Origin: Nonomuraea roseoviolacea subsp. carminata
GTDB lineage: Bacteria; Actinomycetota; Actinomycetes; Streptosporangiales; Streptosporangiaceae
DNA length: 64,000 bases
NCBI RefSeq assembly: GCF_024172185.1
Contig: NZ_JAMZEC010000001.1
Location: 1,054,001 to 1,118,000, forward strand
Direction: 5' to 3'
The translations under genes were made by a program, and so were the position numbers. How positions within the stretch are numbered: position 1 is the first letter of the stretch; the number at the start of each line of letters is the position of its first letter. The notes beneath the pieces were generated by a model, which worked only from the letters and a program-made list of their open reading frames with translations, was not told the DNA's origin and did not search any database. Positions 1 through 8,254 of the stretch are shown here, piece after piece.

Positions 1-1160
1 GCAAGACGTACGCGCTGCGTCCGGACGACGAGCTGGCGACGATCGTCGTGCGCCCGCGCGGCTGGCACCTGGACGAGAAGCACGCCAAGGTGGACGGCCG
101 GCCCGTGTCGGCGTCCCTGTTCGACTTCGGCCTCTACTTCTTCCACTGCGCGCAGCGCCAGCTCGACAAGGGCAAGGGCCCGTACTTCTACCTGCCGAAG
201 ATGGAGTCGCACCTGGAGGCGCGGCTCTGGAACGAGGTGTTCGTCCGCGCCCAGGAGCTGCTCGGCATCCCCCGGGGCACGATCCGGGCGACCGTGCTCA
301 TCGAGACCTACCCTGTTGCGTTCGAGATGGAGGAGATCCTCTACGAGCTGCGCGAGCACTCGGCGGGGCTGAACGCGGGCCGCTGGGACTACCTGTTCAG
401 CGTCATCAAGAAGTTCCGCACCCGCGGCCGGGAGTTCCTGCTGCCCGAGCGCAACGCGGTCACGATGACGGCGCCGTTCATGCGCGCCTACACCGAGCTG
501 CTGGTGCGCACCTGCCACAAGCGGGGCGCGCACGCGATCGGCGGCATGGCGGCGTTCATCCCGTCGCGGCGCGACCCCGAGGTCAACGCGGTGGCGCTGG
601 AGAAGGTCCGCGCGGACAAGACCCGCGAGTCGGGCGACGGCTTCGACGGCTCGTGGGTGGCGCACCCCGACCTGGTGCCGGTCTGCCGCGAGGTGTTCGA
701 CGCGGTCCTCGGCGACCGGCCCAACCAGCTCGACCGCAAGCGCGAGGACGTCAGCGTCTCGGCGGCCGACCTGCTGTCCGTGGCCAAGACCCCCGGCGAG
801 ATCACCGAGAAGGGCCTGCGCAACAACGTGGAGGTGGCGCTGCGCTACCTGGCCGCCTGGATGGGCGGCATGGGCGCGGTGGCCATCCACAACCTCATGG
901 AGGACGCCGCCACCGCCGAGATCTCCCGCTCGCAGATCTGGCAGTGGATCCACAACGACATCGCGCTCGCCGACACCGGCGAGCGGGTGACCAAGGAGCT
1001 CGTCGAGCGGATCATCGCCGAGGAACTGGAGGGGATCGCCGCCGAGCCGGGGCACGACGAGGAGTTGTACGCTCAGGCCACGGCGCTGTTCAAGGAGGTC
1101 GCCCTGGACGACGAGTTCGCCGAGTTCCTCACGCTTCCCGCGTACGCGCGCATGCCGTAG
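1..1160 (+). CDS. aceB: malate synthase, C-terminal part (5' end outside window)
   Basis: Condenses glyoxylate with acetyl-CoA to give malate and CoA in the cytosol (glyoxylate shunt and glyoxylate assimilation). The open frame runs in from the left edge (first full codon at base 3), so the N-terminal TIM-barrel part is missing; about 385 residues are visible. Diagnostic stretches are [11 protein letters not shown] near base 50, the malate synthase signature [16 protein letters not shown] near bases 350-400, and [16 protein letters not shown] near 540-590. The frame ends at TAG 1158-1160. glcD starts 10 bp downstream on the same strand, so the genes are probably cotranscribed, which would place glyoxylate production and consumption in one operon. 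The family call is firm; the isoform A assignment rests on the length and spacing of the motifs. Confidence 0.95.
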   Translation, partial: KTYALRPDDELATIVVRPRGWHLDEKHAKVDGRPVSASLFDFGLYFFHCAQRQLDKGKGPYFYLPKMESHLEARLWNEVFVRAQELLGIPRGTIRATVLIETYPVAFEMEEILYELREHSAGLNAGRWDYLFSVIKKFRTRGREFLLPERNAVTMTAPFMRAYTELLVRTCHKRGAHAIGGMAAFIPSRRDPEVNAVALEKVRADKTRESGDGFDGSWVAHPDLVPVCREVFDAVLGDRPNQLDRKREDVSVSAADLLSVAKTPGEITEKGLRNNVEVALRYLAAWMGGMGAVAIHNLMEDAATAEISRSQIWQWIHNDIALADTGERVTKELVERIIAEELEGIAAEPGHDEELYAQATALFKEVALDDEFAEFLTLPAYARMP

Positions 1161-1170
1161 AAGGAGCCGT

Positions 1171-2631
1171 ATGATCCCGAGCCCACCCCCCTCGATCGCT
1201 CCCCTGACGGCCGCCCTGCGCTCGGCCCTGCCCGGCGACTCGGTGATCACCGATCCCGTGCGGCTGCGCACGTACGAGTGCGACGGCCTGACCCACCACC
1301 GGGCCGTCCCGGCCGTCGTGGTGCTGCCCGAGACGGCCGAGCAGGTGGCGCGGGTGGTACGGCTGTGCAACGAGCACGGCGTACCGTTCGTGGCCCGGGG
1401 CTCCGGCACCGGGCTGTCGGGCGGCGCGCTGCCGCGCGAGGACGGCGTGCTCATCGTCACCTCGAAGATGCGCCGGATCCTGGAGATCGACCTGCCCGAC
1501 CGGCGGGCCGTGGTGGAGCCGGGCGTGACGAACCTCGCCGTCACCGAGGCCGTGCGCGACCGGGGCCACTACTACGCGCCCGACCCGTCCAGCCAGCAGG
1601 TGTGCTCCATCGGCGGCAACGTGGCCGAGAACTCCGGCGGCGCCCACTGCCTGAAGTACGGCTTCACCGTCAACCACGTCGAGGCGTGCGAGATCGTCAC
1701 CCCCGACGGCGACCTGGTCCGGCTCGACCGCATGGACCCCGGCTACGACCTGCTCGGCGCGTTCGTCGGCTCCGAGGGCACGCTGGGGATCGCCACCAAG
1801 GTCACGGTACGGCTGAGCCGCGCGCCGGAGGCGGTGACGACCGTGCTGGCCGCGTTCCGGAGCATCGAGGAGGGTGGCCGGGCGGTGTCGGCGATCATCG
1901 GCGCGGGCATCGTGCCGGCGGCGATCGAGATGATGGACGCGCTGGCCATCGAGGCCGCCGAGGCGGCCGTGGCCTGCTCCTACCCGGCGGGCGCCGGCGC
2001 GGTGCTGATCGTGGAGCTCGACGGCCCGGCGACGGAGGTGGAGGCGCAGTTCGCCCGGCTGCGCGAGCTGTGCTCGGGCGCGTTCGAGCTGCGGGTGGCG
2101 GCCGACGCGGCCGAGCGGGCGGCCGTGTGGAAGGGCCGCAGGTCGGCGTTCGCGGCGGTGGGGCGCATCAGCCCGGCCTACATCGTGCAGGACGGCGTGG
2201 TGCCGCGCACCTCGCTGCCGCGGGTGCTGGCCGCCATCGACCGGCTGTCGGCCGAGCACGGCATCCGGGTGGCCAACGTCTTCCACGCCGGTGACGGCAA
2301 CCTGCATCCGCTGGTGCTGTTCGACGACGCCGAGCCGGGCGCGGGCGAGCGGGCCGAGGTGGTCTCGGGTGCGATCCTCGACCTGTGCGTCGAGCACGGC
2401 GGCTCGATCACCGGCGAGCACGGCGTGGGGGTGGACAAGGCCCGCTACATGCCGAAGATGTTCACCGGCGACGACCTGGACACCATGCAGCTCGTCCGGT
2501 GCGCCTTCGACCCGAGGGGGCTGTCCAACCCGGGCAAGGTGTTCCCGACGCCGCGGCTGTGCGGCGAGGTGCCGGGCGTGCGCAAGGGCGTCCACCCGCT
2601 GGTCGAGTCGGGGAAGGCGGAGCAGTTCTGA
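1171..2631 (+). CDS. glcD: glycolate oxidase FAD-linked subunit GlcD
   Basis: FAD-linked oxidase of 486 residues; in the GlcDEF complex this subunit oxidises glycolate (or D-lactate) to the 2-oxo acid. The N-terminal PCMH-type FAD-binding domain is visible around residues 45-220 with the RGSGTGLSGGALP flavin-binding loop. The C-terminal oxidase domain has HAGDGNLHP near residue 372 and GEHGVG near 415, both family hallmarks. Start ATG 1171 follows AGAAGGAG. The stop overlaps the glcE start by one base (TGATG), indicating translational coupling. Related (S)-2-hydroxyacid or D-lactate dehydrogenases share this fold, but the adjacent glcE and glcF support glycolate oxidase. Confidence 0.93.
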   Translation: MIPSPPPSIAPLTAALRSALPGDSVITDPVRLRTYECDGLTHHRAVPAVVVLPETAEQVARVVRLCNEHGVPFVARGSGTGLSGGALPREDGVLIVTSKMRRILEIDLPDRRAVVEPGVTNLAVTEAVRDRGHYYAPDPSSQQVCSIGGNVAENSGGAHCLKYGFTVNHVEACEIVTPDGDLVRLDRMDPGYDLLGAFVGSEGTLGIATKVTVRLSRAPEAVTTVLAAFRSIEEGGRAVSAIIGAGIVPAAIEMMDALAIEAAEAAVACSYPAGAGAVLIVELDGPATEVEAQFARLRELCSGAFELRVAADAAERAAVWKGRRSAFAAVGRISPAYIVQDGVVPRTSLPRVLAAIDRLSAEHGIRVANVFHAGDGNLHPLVLFDDAEPGAGERAEVVSGAILDLCVEHGGSITGEHGVGVDKARYMPKMFTGDDLDTMQLVRCAFDPRGLSNPGKVFPTPRLCGEVPGVRKGVHPLVESGKAEQF

Positions 2632-3806
2632 TGCCGCGCGAGCTGCTGGAGAAGACCGGCGTGACGCTCAGGGACGCCGTGGCCGACGACGCGGTGGCCG
2701 GGGTGAGCCCGCGCTGGGTGGCGCTGCCGGAGACGGTCGAGGAGGTCTCGGCCGTGCTGCGGGCCTGCGCCGAGGGCGACCTCGCGCTCACGCCGGCGGG
2801 CGGCGGCACGAAGCTGCACTGGGGCGCGCCGCCGGAGCGCTGCGACGTGCTGCTCGACCTGTGCTGCCTGAACGAGGTGCTGGAGCACGCCGCGGGCGAC
2901 CTGGTGGTACGCGTCCAGGCCGGGGTGACGATGGGCGCCCTCGCCGGCGCGCTCGCCGCCGAGGGGCAGGAGCTGGCGCTGGACGCGCCGCCCGAGGCGA
3001 CCGTGGGCGGCACGCTCGCCACCGCCGCGTGCGGCCCGCGCGCCTTCCGGTACGGCGCGCCGCGCGACCTGCTCATCGGCGTCACCGTCGTGCTGGCCGA
3101 CGGCACCGTGGCCCGCTCGGGCGGCAAGGTGGTCAAGAACGTCGCGGGCTACGACCTGGGCAAGCTGTTCACCGGCTCGTACGGCACGCTGGGCGTGATC
3201 GCCGAGGCCGCGTTCCGGCTGCACCCGCTGCCCCCCGCCCGGCGCTGGCTGGTGGTGGCGGACGCCGCGCGGCCCCGCGAGCTGGCCGCGGCCCTGGCGG
3301 CCTCCCAGGCCGAGCCCAGCGCGGTCGAGCTCGACCGGCCCGGTCCCGGCGCGCCGGCGACGATGGCCGCGCTGGTCGAGGGGACGGCCGCCGAGGAGCG
3401 GGCACGGGTGCTGCGCGACGCCGTGGGCACGGGTGAGGTCTCGCCCGAGCCGCCCGCCTGGTGGGACGCGCCACCGTACGAGGAGGTGCTGGTGGAGGCC
3501 CGGTTCGTGCCCTCCGCGCTGGACGGGGTGCTGGCGGCGGCGGACGCGCACGCGCTGCGGCTGCGCGGCTCGCCCGTCTCCGGCCGGCTGCGCCTGTCCC
3601 CCGCGGGCGAGATCAGCGAGGAGCGGCTGGCCGCCGCCGTGGCCGCGCTGCGGGAGCGGGCGCACGCCGTGATCGTGCTGGCCGCGCCGTACGAGGGCGT
3701 GGACCGGTGGGGACCCGTCGGCGCGCTGCCGCTGATGCGGCGGGTCAAGCAGCAGTTCGACCCGGGGCGCCGGATGTCGCCCGGACGCTTCGCGGGAGGG
3801 ATCTGA
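2631..3806 (+). CDS. glcE: glycolate oxidase FAD-binding subunit GlcE
   Basis: 391-residue second FAD-binding subunit of the glycolate oxidase complex. It has the PCMH FAD domain (LTPAGGGTKLHWGAPP near residues 52-67, then SGGKVVKNVAGYDLGKLFTG near 163-182, a GlcE hallmark) but a shorter C-terminal half than GlcD. I chose ATG 2631 because it overlaps the glcD TGA, although the frame is open further upstream. The glcF ATG lies one base after its stop. The order D-E-F matches the classical glc operon. Confidence 0.92.
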   Translation: MPRELLEKTGVTLRDAVADDAVAGVSPRWVALPETVEEVSAVLRACAEGDLALTPAGGGTKLHWGAPPERCDVLLDLCCLNEVLEHAAGDLVVRVQAGVTMGALAGALAAEGQELALDAPPEATVGGTLATAACGPRAFRYGAPRDLLIGVTVVLADGTVARSGGKVVKNVAGYDLGKLFTGSYGTLGVIAEAAFRLHPLPPARRWLVVADAARPRELAAALAASQAEPSAVELDRPGPGAPATMAALVEGTAAEERARVLRDAVGTGEVSPEPPAWWDAPPYEEVLVEARFVPSALDGVLAAADAHALRLRGSPVSGRLRLSPAGEISEERLAAAVAALRERAHAVIVLAAPYEGVDRWGPVGALPLMRRVKQQFDPGRRMSPGRFAGGI

Positions 3807-3807
3807 G

Positions 3808-5010
3808 ATGGACCCGGAGCTGATCGACGACTGCGTCCACTGCGGGTTCTGCCTGCCCACGTGCCCCACGTACGTGCTGTGGGGCGAGGAGATGGACTCG
3901 CCGCGCGGCCGCATCCACCTGATGAAGCAGCACGTCGAGGGCACGCCGGTGACGCCGGAGATGGCCGGGCACTTCGACGCCTGCCTGGGCTGCATGGCCT
4001 GCGTCACCGCCTGCCCGTCCGGGGTGCGCTACGACCGGCTCATCGAGCAGACACGGGCCGAGGTGGAGCGCGCCCGCGAGCGGGAGCCGCGTGAGCGGGC
4101 CGTGCGCGGGCTGGTCTTCGGCCTGTTCCCCTACCCGCGCCGGCTGCGGCTGTCCAGACCGCTGACCGGCCTGACCCGGCGGCTGGCGCCGTTCCTGGAG
4201 CGGGCGCATCCGAGCCTGGGCGCGATGGCCGCGCTCACGCCCGTCGTCGAGCGGCGGCAGCGCCTGCCGCGGCTGGTGCGCGCCAGGGGACCGCGCCGCG
4301 CCGTCGTGGGCATGCTCACGGGTTGCGTGCAACGCGAGTTCTTCCCGCAGGTGAACGCCGCCACCGCCCGGGTGCTGGCGCTGGAGGGCTGCGACGTGGT
4401 CGTCCCGCCGGGCCAGGGCTGCTGCGGCGCGCTCAGCGTCCACTCCGGGCGCGCGGAGCAGGCCAGGCGGCTGGCCCGCCGCACGGTCCGCGTGTTCGAG
4501 CGGGCAGGGGTGGACACCGTGGTGGTCAACGCCGCGGGCTGCGGCTCGTCGATGAAGGAGTACGGCGAGCTGCTGGGCGCGGAGCCCGCCTTCCGGGTGC
4601 GCGACCTTTCGGAGTTCCTGGCCGAGCTCGGACCGGTGGCGACGCGGCACCCGCTGCCGCTCGTCGCGGCCTACCACGACGCCTGCCACCTGGCCCACGC
4701 CCAGGGCGTACGCGCCCAGCCGCGCGCCCTGCTGGCCGGCATCCCGGAGCTGGAGCTGCGCGAGGTGCCCGAGGCGGCCATCTGCTGCGGCTCGGCCGGC
4801 ACGTACAACATCTTCCAGCCCGAGGCCGCCCGCGACCTCGGCGACCGCAAGGCCAAGGGGGTGGCCTCGACCGGCGCCGAGCTGCTGGTGTCGGCCAACC
4901 CCGGCTGCACGATGCAGATCGCCGCGGCCATGCGCCGGGCCGGGGCGGCGATCAGGGTGGCGCACACCGCCGAGGTGCTGGACGCCTCGCTGCGCGGGGT
5001 GCCGCTGTGA
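3808..5010 (+). CDS. glcF: glycolate oxidase iron-sulfur subunit GlcF
   Basis: 400-residue electron-transfer subunit that passes electrons from the flavin subunits towards the quinone pool. Two 4Fe-4S ferredoxin motifs are visible: C9-x2-C12-x2-C15-x3-C19-P and C59-x2-C62-x2-C65-x3-C69-P. The C-terminal half carries two CCG-type cysteine-rich domains (GQGCCGALS near residue 200 and ICCGSAGTYN near 325). ATG 3808 is preceded by GGGAGGG. It is the last structural gene of the glc cluster; the IclR gene starts 34 bp downstream. Confidence 0.93.
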   Translation: MDPELIDDCVHCGFCLPTCPTYVLWGEEMDSPRGRIHLMKQHVEGTPVTPEMAGHFDACLGCMACVTACPSGVRYDRLIEQTRAEVERAREREPRERAVRGLVFGLFPYPRRLRLSRPLTGLTRRLAPFLERAHPSLGAMAALTPVVERRQRLPRLVRARGPRRAVVGMLTGCVQREFFPQVNAATARVLALEGCDVVVPPGQGCCGALSVHSGRAEQARRLARRTVRVFERAGVDTVVVNAAGCGSSMKEYGELLGAEPAFRVRDLSEFLAELGPVATRHPLPLVAAYHDACHLAHAQGVRAQPRALLAGIPELELREVPEAAICCGSAGTYNIFQPEAARDLGDRKAKGVASTGAELLVSANPGCTMQIAAAMRRAGAAIRVAHTAEVLDASLRGVPL

Positions 5011-5044
5011 CGGGATCCGGCGCGGGAGACGGGGGTACGGGCGC

Positions 5045-5797
5045 GTGAGCGTGCAGTCGATCGAGCGGGCGCTGGACGTGCTGGAGAGCCTGGCCGAGCA
5101 CGGCGGCGCGGCCGGCCTGTCGGAGATCGCCGCCAAGACCGGCCTGCCGTACGGGACGATCCACCGGCTGCTGCGCACGCTGCTCGCCCGGGGCTACGTG
5201 CGCCAGGAGTCCGACCGGCGCTACGCGCTCGGGGCGGGGCTCATGCGGCTCGGCGGGGTGGCCGAGGGCATGGTCGGCGCGTGGGCGCGGCCCTACCTCG
5301 CGCGGATGGTGGAGCTGTCGGGCGAGACGGCCAACCTCGCCGTCATGGAGGGCGACTTCGTCGTGTACGTGGCGCAGGTGCCCTCGCCGCGGCGGCTGCG
5401 GATGTTCGCCGAGGTGGGCCGGCGGGTGCTGCCGCACAGCACGGCCGTGGGCAAGGTGCTGCTCGCCGACCGCGCCGCCGACGACGCGGTGACGCTGCTG
5501 GAGCGCACCGGCATGCCGCGCCGCACCCCCAACACGATCACCGAGGCCGGGGCCATGCTGGCCGAGCTGGACCGGGTCCGGGCGCTCGGCTACGCCATGG
5601 ACCTGGGCGAGGAGGAGCTGGGCGTGCACTGCCTGGCCGTGCCCGTGAGCGACGGCGAGCGGGTGGTGGCCGCCATGTCGGTGTCCGGGCCGGCCGAGCG
5701 GATCGACGCGGTGGACCGGGAGGAGCTGGCCGAGGGCCTGCGGGGGATCGCGCGGGCGTTCGGCGCGGAGCTCGCGCCGATGACCGGCGAGCGCTGA
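5045..5797 (+). CDS. IclR family transcriptional regulator
   Basis: 250 residues: N-terminal winged helix-turn-helix (SVQSIERALDVLESLAEHG ... GLPYGTIHRLLRTLLARGYV, residues 1-60) and a C-terminal IclR effector-binding domain (PYLARMVELSGETANLAV; HSTAVGKVLLA). The GTG start at 5045 gives the canonical N-terminus of the family. Position and strand directly after glcDEF make it the likely local regulator of the glycolate/glyoxylate genes. IclR proteins commonly sense glyoxylate, pyruvate or allantoin-derived ligands; the ligand here is inferred from context only. Confidence 0.9.
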   Translation: MSVQSIERALDVLESLAEHGGAAGLSEIAAKTGLPYGTIHRLLRTLLARGYVRQESDRRYALGAGLMRLGGVAEGMVGAWARPYLARMVELSGETANLAVMEGDFVVYVAQVPSPRRLRMFAEVGRRVLPHSTAVGKVLLADRAADDAVTLLERTGMPRRTPNTITEAGAMLAELDRVRALGYAMDLGEEELGVHCLAVPVSDGERVVAAMSVSGPAERIDAVDREELAEGLRGIARAFGAELAPMTGER

Positions 5798-5826
5798 CTG
5801 TCACAGTCGGTGGCTACGGTTGGGGC

Positions 5827-6039
5827 ATGTGCCGAAGTATCAAGACGCTGCGCCCGCCGTACGCCGAGGACGTCACCGAGGACGACGTGCGGGCGGCGGC
5901 GCTGCAGTACGTGCGCAAGATCTCCGGTTTCCGCTCGCCCGCCCCGCACAACGCGGAGGCGTTCGAGCGGGCGGTCGAGGAGATCACCCGGGCCTCTGAG
6001 GAGCTGCTGGGGGCGCTGAAGGTCCGCGGCTCCCGCTGA
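5827..6039 (+). CDS. DUF2277 family small protein
   Basis: 70-residue protein starting MCRSIKTLRPPYAEDVT, which is characteristic of the DUF2277 family (conserved Cys2 and RxLRPP). The body is helical with the conserved AALQYVRKISGFRSP segment. The function of the family is unknown. ATG 5827 was chosen because it gives the family N-terminus; the much longer open frame upstream overlaps the IclR gene out of frame. The 29-bp gap to the IclR stop leaves cotranscription possible. Confidence 0.85.
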   Translation: MCRSIKTLRPPYAEDVTEDDVRAAALQYVRKISGFRSPAPHNAEAFERAVEEITRASEELLGALKVRGSR

Positions 6040-6140
6040 GCCCCTCCGCGGCACGGGCCCCTGACCGCGCGGGTCGTTGACAGCGGCCCCCGCCGGGAGA
6101 AGTCTCCCCGGTGTACCCCATCGGTCGCCAGGGAGCTGCC

Positions 6141-8066
6141 ATGATCAGCGGGCTGTATCAGGGTGAGGACGGCGGATCGCGACTGGAGCTCCGGGTCGAC
6201 GTGGACGGGGCGCGGCCCACCGGCCGGGTCAGCGGCGACCTGTTCTCCGTGGCCGGCTCGACCACCACCTACGCCGGCTCGTTCGTGGTCCACTCCCCCA
6301 CGGTCCGGGCCGAGGGCGACCAGGCGCGCATCGCGGGCCGGGGCGCGTTCAGCTTCGACACGCCCGCCGAGGACGTCACCGTCACGCTGACCGGCGGCTC
6401 CGGCACCGCCGAGGTCGCCGGGCGCGTCTACCCGGTGGCGTTCGCCTTCCCGCACTTCCGGCAGGTGCTGCTGGAGGTCGACTCGGTCGTCGGCACGGTG
6501 CCGTTCGCCTCCTACGCGACCTCCGCCCTGCCCGCTCCCTCCGGGTGCCCGCCCCGCGAGCTGAGCGTGGCCGCCGCCTACGCCGAGGCCGGGATCGGGC
6601 TGACCGTGGCCGAGCCGGGCGTCATCCCGGCCGACGGCTCCGGCGCCGACCTGGCCTGGGACGACGCCGAGCTGCACCACGCGATGACGCAGCAGTTCGG
6701 CCTGTTCGCCGACGCGCCGGCCTGGCGGGTGTGGCTGCTGGTGGCCAGCCGGCACGTGGGCGGCTACCGCGGCATCATGTTCGACTACAACGACGCCCAC
6801 CAGCGGCAGGGCTCGGCGGTGTTCTACGACGCGATCAAGGGCGACACGCCCCAGGCCCAGCGGGCGCAGCTGCGTACGTACGTCCACGAGCTCGGGCACG
6901 CCTTCAACCTGCTGCACTCCTGGCAGAAGAACCTGGCCGTCCCGCCGCAGCCGCTCGGCCCCGACGGCGGCTTCGGCGACCTGTCGTGGATGAACTACGT
7001 GCAGAACTACCGCCTCGGCGGCGAGCCGGGCTACTGGGCGGCGTTCCCGTTCCAGTTCACCGACGCCGAGCTGCTGCACCTGCGGCACGGCTTCTACCGC
7101 GACGTCGCGATGGGCGCCAACGCCTTCGGCACCGGCGCGGCCGAGATCGCGCCGTTCGAGCGGCCGGTCGAGGACCTGTCGGGACTGCGGCTGGAGGTGC
7201 GGGCCAAGGAGTGGTTCGGCTTCGGCGAGCCGGTCGTGGTGGAGCTGAAGCTGTCGTGCACCGGCGAGCCCCGCGTCACCCACAGCCACCTGCACCCCGA
7301 CACCGAGTTCACGCAGATCGCCATCACCCGGCCGGGCGGCCGCACCGTCCTGTACCGGCCGATGATGCGCCACTGCGTGGACCACTCCGCCGAGGTGCGG
7401 CTCGACCCGGGCAACCCGGCCGTGTACCGCAGCGCGTACGTGGGGCACGGCCGCGACGGCCACTACTTCCAGCAGCCCGGCGAGTACCTCGTGCGCGGCC
7501 AGTACATCGCCGCCGACGGCTCGCGCATCGTCTCCGACCCGTGCCTGGTGCGGGTGCGCTACCCAGCCGGCGCCGACGACCACCGGGTCGCCGAGCTGAT
7601 GCTCGGCGAGGAGCAGGGCAAGCTGTTCTCGCTGCTCGGCTCCGACTCGCCGGAGCTGCGCGCCGGCAACGAGGCGCTGGACGAGCTGATCGACCGGTAC
7701 GGCGCGCACCCCCTCACGGTGTACGCCCGGATGGTCAAGGGGCTCAACGCCGAGCGGGAGTTCAAGGCGATCACGGCCGGCAAGCGGCTGCGGGTCCGGC
7801 CCCCCGACCCCGAGCAGGGCGTCGAGCAGCTCTCGGCCGTGGCCCGCGAGGCCGCCTCGGGCGGGCTCATCGACAACATCACGCTCAACATGGTGATGCG
7901 GCGGCTGGCCAGGGCCGAGGCCCGGCAGGGCGACCTCGGCCGGGCCCACGCCGTGATGGACCGGATGGTGACGGTGTTCGAGGAGAAGGGCGTCAACCCG
8001 ATCGTGCTGGGCCAGATCAGGCGGCAGGCGGAGCTGACGAAGGCGGCGCTCGGCGCGGGGTCCTGA
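6141..8066 (+). CDS. large metzincin-like zinc metalloprotease domain protein, uncharacterised
   Basis: 641 residues from ATG 6141, chosen because GGGAG sits 5 bases upstream; an in-frame GTG at 6111 has no such site. The zinc site is H249-E-L-G-H253-A-F-N-L-L-H259, an HExxHxxxxxH pattern. About 25 residues on, SWMNY (Met284) looks like the Met-turn of metzincins. The position normally Gly in HExxHxxGxxH is Asn256. No signal peptide or membrane helix is visible, which is unusual for a metzincin. Residues 1-115 look beta-rich; the region after residue 350 contains beta-rich and then helical stretches with no family I recognise. The substrate cannot be judged. It stands alone between DUF2277 and the M23 gene. 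Confidence 0.7.
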   Translation: MISGLYQGEDGGSRLELRVDVDGARPTGRVSGDLFSVAGSTTTYAGSFVVHSPTVRAEGDQARIAGRGAFSFDTPAEDVTVTLTGGSGTAEVAGRVYPVAFAFPHFRQVLLEVDSVVGTVPFASYATSALPAPSGCPPRELSVAAAYAEAGIGLTVAEPGVIPADGSGADLAWDDAELHHAMTQQFGLFADAPAWRVWLLVASRHVGGYRGIMFDYNDAHQRQGSAVFYDAIKGDTPQAQRAQLRTYVHELGHAFNLLHSWQKNLAVPPQPLGPDGGFGDLSWMNYVQNYRLGGEPGYWAAFPFQFTDAELLHLRHGFYRDVAMGANAFGTGAAEIAPFERPVEDLSGLRLEVRAKEWFGFGEPVVVELKLSCTGEPRVTHSHLHPDTEFTQIAITRPGGRTVLYRPMMRHCVDHSAEVRLDPGNPAVYRSAYVGHGRDGHYFQQPGEYLVRGQYIAADGSRIVSDPCLVRVRYPAGADDHRVAELMLGEEQGKLFSLLGSDSPELRAGNEALDELIDRYGAHPLTVYARMVKGLNAEREFKAITAGKRLRVRPPDPEQGVEQLSAVAREAASGGLIDNITLNMVMRRLARAEARQGDLGRAHAVMDRMVTVFEEKGVNPIVLGQIRRQAELTKAALGAGS

Positions 8067-8207
8067 CCCCTGGACCGGATTTTTCCCCGCCGTTCCCGCT
8101 GGTCAAGGGCGATTCGGTCGATCTTGTGCGAATTTCTGGACGTTCTCTGTGCGGGTGATCCGCAATCTTGATCCCCAGCAAGCGCGTTTCACAGAGCCAA
8201 CACAGCT

Positions 8208-8240
8208 CGGGCGCCGCGCGGGACTCCTCCCCGGCGCCCG
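8208..8240 (+). other. perfect 9-bp inverted repeat in the 5' leader of the M23 gene
   Basis: CGGGCGCCG at 8208-8216 pairs perfectly with CGGCGCCCG at 8232-8240 across a 15-base loop. It ends 14 bases before the start codon, directly upstream of the GGAAGGAA ribosome binding site. It could be a leader stem that tunes translation, or a protein-binding site. I looked for features of a c-di-AMP riboswitch, which often precedes actinobacterial wall hydrolase genes, and could not support one. Confidence 0.4.
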
Positions 8241-8254
8241 TGGAAGGAATTCGC

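Noticed and set aside
8067..8254. c-di-AMP (ydaO-type) riboswitch before the M23 gene
   Set aside because: Context is suggestive, but I could not match the conserved stems and purine-rich core; only a simple 9-bp hairpin is supported.
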